Shown: in pieces, positions 5,770-9,557 of the stretch | How the letters are laid out: each line of letters opens with the position of its first letter | Numbering within the stretch: position 1 is the stretch's first letter | Source of the DNA: UKL13-2 sp043756275 | Lineage (GTDB): Bacteria > Pseudomonadota > Gammaproteobacteria > Burkholderiales > Usitatibacteraceae | Reading direction: 5' to 3' | NCBI GenBank assembly: GCA_043756275.1 | Contig: JAYURJ010000210.1 | Span: 1 to 9,557 of the forward strand | DNA length: 9,557 bases | Made by a program: the position numbers and the translations under genes | Notes under the pieces: model-generated | Databases searched by the model: none | What the model saw: only the letters and a program-made list of their open reading frames with translations | What the model was told of the DNA's origin: nothing

Positions 5770-7572
5770 ATGTCTGCTACTAATATTGCTTCACCGTCTG
5801 AAGCGCAAAAAAAAAGCAGCCTCGCGACCCTTCGGGGTCTGTTGCCTTTCCTGAGGCCCTACAAACGCCAATTTGTGCTGGCGGGTATCGCATTGTTGTT
5901 CGCGGCCGGGGCCACGCTCGCGATACCGTATGCGTTCAAACAGATGATCGACCTGGGCTTCGGTGGTGGTGCAAAGAGCGCGGAACATATTGATTTCTAC
6001 TTTCTGGCGCTGTTTGGTGTGGCCACAGTGCTTGCGGTCTCGACGGCGGCGCGTTTCTTTGCCGTCTCATGGCTGGGTGAGCGCGTGACGGCCGACATTC
6101 GCAGCGCGGTTTACCGTCACGTCATCACGCAAAGCCCGCAATTTTTCGAGATTACACGCAGCGGCGAGGTGCTGTCCCGTTTGACTGCTGATACCACGCT
6201 CATCCAATCACTGGTCGGCACCAGCATTTCGATGGCGCTGCGTAATGTGCTCCTGTTCGCAGGTGGCCTCGGCATGATGTTCTTCACCAGCGTGAAGCTC
6301 GCATTGATCATCATCGTGCTGTTGTTTGTGACGATACTGCCAATCATTCTCTTCGGTCGTCGTGTGCGCACACTTTCGCGTGATTCGCAGGACCGTATCG
6401 CCGATGCATCCGCAGTCGCCGGGGAAATTCTTAATGCCATGACAACCGTACAGGCCTATACGCACGAAAAAATCGAAGCGGACCGCTTTGGCTCGTCGGT
6501 CGAGCGTGCATTCACCACGGCGATTCGCCGCATTCGCGCGCGTTCATTGCTCACCGTGCTGGCCATTGTGCTGGTGTTCGGCGCAATCGTATTCGTGTTG
6601 TGGCTAGGCGCACATGCCGTGATGCAAGGCAATATGACGGGTGGGGAACTCGGCCAGTTTATTTTGTACTCCGCCATTGTTGCCGGTGCGGTGGGTGCAT
6701 TGGCCGAAACGCTGGGGGAAGCGCAGCGCGCAGCCGGTGCCACCGAACGGTTGCTTGAATTAATGGCCGAGCGCTCGCCTATTCAGTCGCCAGACAAGCC
6801 GCTGGTGTTGCCGCCACGAACGCAGGCTGGTGCCTCACTGACGATGCAGGACGTGACATTCAACTATCCATCGCGCCCGCTGTCGGCGTCGCTGTCGAAT
6901 TTCACGCTCACCATTGCGCCCGGTGAAACGGTCGCTGTGGTGGGGCCTTCCGGGGCAGGTAAAACCACACTTTTCCAGTTGTTGCTGCGCTTCTATGATC
7001 CGCAGCAGGGCCGCATCCTGCTTGATGGGGTCGAGATTCGCGATCTCGATTTGCACGTGCTGCGTGATGCGATTGGCATCGTCCCGCAAGACACGGTGAT
7101 TTTTGCCGCCGATGCGATGGAAAATATTCGTTATGGTCGCGTTGACGCCACCGATGAGGAAGTAATCAATGTGGCCAAGATGGCTGCAGCGCACGAATTC
7201 ATCGAAAAGCTGCCGGACGGTTACAAATCTTTCCTTGGTGAGCGCGGTGTGCGGCTCTCGGGCGGCCAGCGCCAGCGCATTGCCATCGCGCGCGCGCTAC
7301 TCAAAAACCCGCCGTTGTTGTTGCTCGATGAAGCCACCAGCGCGCTTGATGCAGAATCAGAACGCCTGGTGCAGGGTGCGCTGGAGGCCGCGATGGCGGG
7401 GCGTACCACGCTGGTCATCGCGCACCGCCTCGCCACGGTGCAAAAGGCGGATCGCATTATTGTGCTCGATGAAGGCCGGTTGGTTGAAACTGGAACGCAT
7501 GCGTCACTGGTTGCGCAAGGCGGCATCTATGCCAATCTCGCGGCGCTGCAATTTCATGGCGGAGGGCGTTAG
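5770..7572 (+). CDS. MsbA-like ABC exporter half-transporter (fused membrane and ATPase domains)
   Basis: This 600-aa ABCB-type protein is expected to form a homodimeric inner-membrane exporter. The membrane domain spans about residues 30-320, with segments near 34-56, 76-98, 155-172, 175-196, 262-283 and 295-314. The ATPase domain covers about 355-595: A-loop Tyr366 (FNYPSRP), Walker A GPSGAGKTT at 392-400, Q-loop Gln440 (IVPQD), signature LSGGQ at 496-500, Walker B LLLLDE at 516-521 with Glu521, D-loop SALD, and H-switch His552. All catalytic residues are present. It matches the length and domain order of the MsbA-related group common in Proteobacteria. Substrates of that group are poorly defined, so lipid A flipping should not be assumed. 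No clear Shine-Dalgarno precedes the ATG, but the next in-frame Met lies inside the membrane domain. An A9 run (5807-5815) falls at codons 13-16. Confidence 0.92.
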   Translation: MSATNIASPSEAQKKSSLATLRGLLPFLRPYKRQFVLAGIALLFAAGATLAIPYAFKQMIDLGFGGGAKSAEHIDFYFLALFGVATVLAVSTAARFFAVSWLGERVTADIRSAVYRHVITQSPQFFEITRSGEVLSRLTADTTLIQSLVGTSISMALRNVLLFAGGLGMMFFTSVKLALIIIVLLFVTILPIILFGRRVRTLSRDSQDRIADASAVAGEILNAMTTVQAYTHEKIEADRFGSSVERAFTTAIRRIRARSLLTVLAIVLVFGAIVFVLWLGAHAVMQGNMTGGELGQFILYSAIVAGAVGALAETLGEAQRAAGATERLLELMAERSPIQSPDKPLVLPPRTQAGASLTMQDVTFNYPSRPLSASLSNFTLTIAPGETVAVVGPSGAGKTTLFQLLLRFYDPQQGRILLDGVEIRDLDLHVLRDAIGIVPQDTVIFAADAMENIRYGRVDATDEEVINVAKMAAAHEFIEKLPDGYKSFLGERGVRLSGGQRQRIAIARALLKNPPLLLLDEATSALDAESERLVQGALEAAMAGRTTLVIAHRLATVQKADRIIVLDEGRLVETGTHASLVAQGGIYANLAALQFHGGGR

Positions 7573-7879
7573 TTTTTTGAGAGAAGATACGAGGCAGGGG
7601 ATCATCAATCCCGGCAAAAAACAGGAACCTGCAATCGTGGCCTCAGTCGCCGCGAAACCGCGACAGCCGCCGGGCCGGAAAGCGGCGCAAGAAGCAGCTT
7701 GATGGATGTGAGTTGCACGCGCGAATAAAATAAAAAAATCAAGCTTATTGAGGCGGTAAACCCCCGGTGTTGCTGGCGGTATCCGCCGCCCGTCAACTCG
7801 CCGCGCGGGGCGATGCCAACGGGGATGTCGTATAGCCGGGTAATATGGCGAGGGCAACATAAATCAATGCTGGGGGAAA
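7573..7879. other. 307-base gap with no convincing gene; structured GC-rich 3' half
   Basis: The left part (7577-7702) holds a 41-codon frame starting at TTG, LREDTRQGIINPGKKQEPAI onward, rich in Lys, Pro and Ala. The TTG lies 4 bases past the exporter stop and 10 bases after GGAGGG (7561-7566). It may be a small gene, but nothing is recognisable. An A/T-rich stretch (about 7726-7750) follows and could carry a promoter for the exported-protein gene at 7880. The right part (7752-7852) is full of complementary G/C blocks: GGCGG/CCGCC around TAT at 7775-7787, the self-complementary CCGCGCGG at 7801-7808, and CTCGCC (7797-7802) with GGCGAG (7847-7852). It may be a folded 5' leader. No known riboswitch class was recognised. 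Confidence 0.5.
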
Positions 7880-8329
7880 ATGAATCGATTCGCCAATCTG
7901 CGTTGCGCAATTTCTTTTGTGGGACTGAGTTTGCTCAGTCCCATTGCAATGGCGGCCGAAATGACCTTTCAAATAACCAATGACACCGAGCGGGCGTTGA
8001 ATTTGAAATTTTTTTCGCGCGCTGAGTCTCGCCAGGAATGGCCATCCAAAACAAAAGCGTTCTCGGTCAGGCCGGAATTTGCGGCGCAACAGATAAAGAT
8101 CAATTGTGAGGAAGGTGAGCAAATTTGTTGGGGTGCATGGATGACGGTGCAGAGCGTGTCGGGCGAAATTGTCGGCCCAAGCGGGCAGCGCGCGACGCGC
8201 ACAAGCAAATTCAGTACGGGTGCCGGTGAGCGCGGCTTGCGAACTTGTGAGCGTTGTTGTCACATTTGTATGGATGGCGCGATGACACCCGTGAAAACCT
8301 TGCGCGACCCACAACCGGGAGCGAAATAA
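7880..8329 (+). CDS. Exported small protein with a CxxCCxxC motif, function unknown
   Basis: This 149-aa protein has a Sec signal peptide (residues 1 to about 26, with PIAMAA before EMTFQITND). The mature part is about 123 residues with no membrane segment, so it is probably periplasmic. It starts with a beta-rich segment (MTFQITNDTERALNLKFF). Cys76 and Cys83 follow (INCEEGEQICWGAW), then a cluster Cys123-x2-Cys126-Cys127-x2-Cys130 near the C-terminus. Six cysteines in an exported protein suggest disulfides or metal binding. The order ICWGAW, then CxxCCxxC, then TPVKTL recalls an uncharacterised family of small periplasmic proteins, but this is from memory. The ATG is supported by GGGGG at 7872-7876. 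A perfect 10-bp hairpin lies in the signal-peptide codons. The gene appears to stand alone. Confidence 0.75.
   Translation: MNRFANLRCAISFVGLSLLSPIAMAAEMTFQITNDTERALNLKFFSRAESRQEWPSKTKAFSVRPEFAAQQIKINCEEGEQICWGAWMTVQSVSGEIVGPSGQRATRTSKFSTGAGERGLRTCERCCHICMDGAMTPVKTLRDPQPGAK
7920..7943 (+). promoter_or_regulatory. Perfect 10-bp hairpin within the signal-peptide codons
   Basis: TGGGACTGAG (7920-7929) and CTCAGTCCCA (7934-7943) are exactly complementary around a TTTG loop. In RNA this gives a stable stem 40 bases after the ATG of the CxxCCxxC protein gene, coding for the VGLSLLSP part of the signal peptide. It could slow early translation or act as an RNA control element. As DNA it is a 24-base interrupted palindrome that might bind a dimeric protein. 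Its function is unproven. Confidence 0.6.
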
Positions 8330-8362
8330 TCAGTATCAGATCAAAGCACTTTCTACCCGTGC

Positions 8363-8396
8363 GAGGGGGGGGATGTATAGCAGCGCTAAGCCCCTC
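8363..8396 (+). terminator. Weak hairpin downstream of the CxxCCxxC protein gene
   Basis: GAGGGG (8363-8368, part of a G8 run) can pair with CCCCTC (8391-8396) across a 22-base loop. No T-run follows directly; ATTTTT appears about 18 bases later. It is a possible but weak transcription end for the gene at 7880. Confidence 0.2.
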
Positions 8397-8422
8397 CATT
8401 ACACGCGCTTACCTATTTTTAT

Positions 8423-8441
8423 CGGAACGATTATCATCATT
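8423..8441 (-). promoter_or_regulatory. Fur-box-like sequence upstream of the 80-aa exported protein gene
   Basis: On the minus strand the 19-mer reads AATGATGATAATCGTTCCG. Against the classical Fur consensus GATAATGATAATCATTATC I count 12 to 13 identities, including an uninterrupted TGATAATC core. The right half matches poorly. It ends 77 bases before the ATG at 8519, a reasonable distance for an operator. It suggests iron (or, by Fur relatives, zinc or manganese) control of the downstream gene, but a single site of this quality can arise by chance. Confidence 0.35.
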
Positions 8442-8507
8442 GCACGAGCCCTCCAATTGCGAAGAAATCCGATTCAGGCTTATGCCCAATACACATTTAT
8501 ACATTTC

Positions 8508-8512
8508 AGGAG
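8508..8512 (+). promoter_or_regulatory. Shine-Dalgarno for the 80-aa exported protein
   Basis: AGGAG lies 6 bases before the ATG at 8519. Together with the clean signal peptide that follows, it chooses this start over an overlapping frame that is open in the same region. Confidence 0.8.
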
Positions 8513-8518
8513 ATCAAC

Positions 8519-8761
8519 ATGAAGAAATTTACTGCGCTATTGTCTGCACTGATGTTTGCCAGTTTCACAGCGTTTGCGTTTCACTGCCCGGCCGACATGA
8601 AGAAGATCGACGAGGCGCTTGCCAAGAATCCAAAGCTGAGTGAAGTTCAGATGACCGAGGTAAAGAAACTGCGTGCCGACGGTGAGGCATTTCACAAGGC
8701 CGGCAAGCATCAGGATTCGGTCGATATGCTCGCCAAGGCGATGAAGATTCTGGGTATCTAA
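8519..8761 (+). CDS. Small exported alpha-helical protein (HCPADM family), function unknown
   Basis: This 80-aa protein begins with a signal peptide (MKKFTALLSALMFASFTAFA) and a predicted cut after Ala20. The mature part is about 60 residues starting FHCPADMKKIDEALAKNPKL, followed by two amphipathic helices (EVQMTEVKKLRADGEAFHKA and HQDSVDMLAKAMKILGI). It has one cysteine (Cys23), next to His22. The second half, with ADGEAFHKAGKHQDSVDMLAKA, looks like a single TPR-like hairpin. Similar short periplasmic proteins with HCPADM and ending in KILGI are, as far as I recall, common in Betaproteobacteria and uncharacterised. A good Shine-Dalgarno and a Fur-like site precede it. The neighbour upstream is another small exported Cys protein, though the 189-base gap argues for separate transcription. 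Confidence 0.8.
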   Translation: MKKFTALLSALMFASFTAFAFHCPADMKKIDEALAKNPKLSEVQMTEVKKLRADGEAFHKAGKHQDSVDMLAKAMKILGI

Positions 8762-8956
8762 GGCTGATTTCCTGATTAGTCGCACGAACAATCGATTACC
8801 GGAGCGTCGGGCAATTTCATTGTGAAATAAATAAACTCATGCACTGGCGAGGCTTTCAGGCATAAATCGCGGATTCAGGTACGAGTCCCGACACTTCATG
8901 GCGATCAGTAAATGGGGTGAGGAGACGAACAGCGATACCCTTTTGCTTCTGACACG

Positions 8957-8962
8957 AAAGGA
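8957..8962 (+). promoter_or_regulatory. Shine-Dalgarno deciding the start of the HTH protein
   Basis: An AAAGG-type purine block (8957-8962) lies 7 to 8 bases before ATG 8970. The longer frame from ATG 8898 has no comparable site, and its extra 24 residues lie outside the conserved domain, so 8970 is preferred. Confidence 0.55.
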
Positions 8963-8969
8963 TACTGCT

Positions 8970-9197
8970 ATGAGCCGTTCGCCCCTCACCTTGGAAGAAC
9001 GTTACCTGATTCACACCAGTTTTGTTGGCGGGCTGGGGTTCGCCGAGATTGCCAACCAACTGCGCCGGCATCGTTCGGTCATTTACGACGAGTACCATCG
9101 AGGTCGCGTCGAATTGCAGACAGGGAACGACGATTTGGGCTTGCTCAATGTGCATGATGGCGGGTGCTTGGGGGGCAATAAAATTTCCGCCGATTGA
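8970..9197 (+). CDS. Stand-alone IS30-type helix-turn-helix (HTH_38-like) protein
   Basis: This 75-aa protein is mostly one DNA-binding domain. SPLTLEERYLIHTSFVGGLG (4-23) and FAEIANQLRRHRSVIYDEYHRG (24-45) match the N-terminal HTH of IS30-family transposases (LTLEER...I...L..G.s..eIA..L.R..S.I..E..R). The catalytic DDE domain that should follow in a transposase is absent. The last 30 residues (ending GGNKISAD) are Gly/Asp-rich and unlike IS30. No terminal inverted repeats were seen. It may be a small transcription regulator derived from this HTH, or the 5' stump of a decayed IS30 element. In favour of a real gene are a Shine-Dalgarno and an intact HTH. An upstream in-frame ATG at 8898 would add 24 residues. 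Confidence 0.6.
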   Translation: MSRSPLTLEERYLIHTSFVGGLGFAEIANQLRRHRSVIYDEYHRGRVELQTGNDDLGLLNVHDGGCLGGNKISAD

Positions 9198-9247
9198 TCG
9201 GAGGCGGAACGCGCCTGCATTCTCACATGACTGCCGACTTCGGCGCG
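9187..9247 (+). terminator. Nested hairpins between the HTH gene and the nitroreductase gene
   Basis: CCGCC (9187-9191) can pair with GGCGG (9202-9206) across the HTH stop codon. CGCGCC (9210-9215) pairs with GGCGCG (9242-9247), and a short GCCG/CGGC hairpin with an ACTT loop lies at 9233-9244, so the last two are alternatives. There is no T-run. The structures may attenuate or separate the two genes; intrinsic termination is not established. Confidence 0.3.
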
Positions 9248-9275
9248 CGGTAACACGCAGCATCACGACTTGATT

Positions 9276-9280
9276 GGGGG
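9276..9280 (+). promoter_or_regulatory. G-rich Shine-Dalgarno supporting a TTG start
   Basis: GGGGG lies 4 bases before TTG 9285. No ATG occurs in the frame before residue 19, which is already close to the conserved nitroreductase core, so a TTG start is the best explanation. TTG 9270 is a less likely alternative. Confidence 0.45.
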
Positions 9281-9284
9281 CACA

Positions 9285-9557
9285 TTGAAACCGCACGAAT
9301 CGATTCCGCTGGCATTCACCAAATACGCGCCTGCAAAAATGTTATCGCGTGCAAAGGCGTTCCATACCCAGATGAAGCAGCGCCGCTCCGTGCGCGAATT
9401 TGCAGCGTCACCGGTGCCCATTGAGATTATCGAAACATGCCTGCGCACGGCGGGCACAGCGCCGTCGGGGGCAAATCAGCAACCGTGGCGTTTTGTCGTG
9501 GTCAGCGATGCCGTGGTGAAAGCGCGTATTCGCGTGGCAGCAGAAGCCGAGGAGCGC
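9285..9557 (+). CDS. Nitroreductase-family protein, N-terminal part (runs off the window)
   Basis: The frame is open from TTG 9285 to the right edge (91 codons visible, starting (M)KPHESIPLAF). Nitroreductase-family landmarks are QMKQRRSVREF (29-39), which contributes FMN-phosphate contacts, PVPIEIIETCLRTAGTAPSG (43-62), and ANQQPWRFVVVSD (63-75), the flavin-binding segment. The expected enzyme is an FMN-dependent oxidoreductase using NAD(P)H. The APSGANxQPW pattern resembles the subgroup that includes BluB and iodotyrosine-deiodinase-like proteins, but the distinguishing residues lie beyond the edge. It follows the HTH gene by 87 bases on the same strand; regulation by that protein is possible but only inferred from proximity. 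Confidence 0.8.
   Translation, partial: MKPHESIPLAFTKYAPAKMLSRAKAFHTQMKQRRSVREFAASPVPIEIIETCLRTAGTAPSGANQQPWRFVVVSDAVVKARIRVAAEAEER

Noticed and set aside
5612..5854. 80-codon frame overlapping the exporter start
   Set aside because: It starts at TTG without a Shine-Dalgarno, shows no domain, and runs through the exporter coding region in another frame.
7169..7702. 177-codon frame inside the exporter's ATPase domain
   Set aside because: Most of it is an alternate-frame shadow of the exporter. Only the part after 7572 was considered, as a separate weak ORF.
8254..8643. 129-codon frame spanning the gap and the 80-aa protein gene
   Set aside because: It overlaps two signal-peptide genes in a different frame, and its translation shows no family features.
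8868..8895. tRNA T-arm-like stretch near GGTACGAGTCC
   Set aside because: The T-loop does not match the consensus, and no acceptor stem, D-arm or anticodon arm could be built around it.

Overview
The window reads like a betaproteobacterial chromosome, probably of the Burkholderiales/Rhodocyclales type. Reasons are the moderately high G+C, the style of the Liv-type ABC genes next to a phenylacetate-CoA-ligase-like gene, and the small secreted proteins. This placement comes from protein resemblance recalled from memory, not from a search. All supported genes lie on the + strand. No rRNA, tRNA, CRISPR array or complete insertion sequence was seen.

Region 1 (1-4770) is the 3' part of an uptake operon for a branched-chain-amino-acid-type (HAAT) ABC transporter: the last codons of a LivH-type permease, a LivM-type permease, a periplasmic solute-binding protein with a strong Shine-Dalgarno, a LivF-type ATPase with an unusual basic C-terminal tail, and an ANL-superfamily ligase of the phenylacetate-CoA ligase group. 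The likely logic is import of a carboxylic acid, perhaps aromatic, followed by CoA activation in the cytoplasm. The substrate cannot be read from the sequence. A long imperfect palindrome with a REP-like sequence lies between the binding-protein and ATPase genes.

Region 2 (4771-5769) holds hairpins after the ligase gene, a possible 46-aa ORF, a TPR protein gene, and the remnant of a signal-peptide ORF. Both short ORFs touch the TPR gene through ATGA stop/start overlaps.

Region 3 (5770-7572) is a complete MsbA-like half-transporter exporter with fused membrane and ATPase domains. It has an A9 run in its first codons.

Region 4 (7573-8969) is a set of small secreted-protein genes separated by non-coding DNA: a 149-aa exported protein with a CxxCCxxC motif and a 10-bp hairpin inside its signal-peptide codons, then an 80-aa exported helical protein preceded by a Fur-box-like sequence.

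Region 5 (8970-9557) has a 75-aa protein made mostly of an IS30-type HTH domain, then a nitroreductase-family gene that runs off the right edge and probably starts at TTG.

No clearly new multi-gene system was identified. The most unusual items are the REP-like palindrome, the hairpin in the signal-peptide codons, the CxxCCxxC protein, the stand-alone IS30-type HTH protein, and the ATGA-linked short ORFs around the TPR gene.
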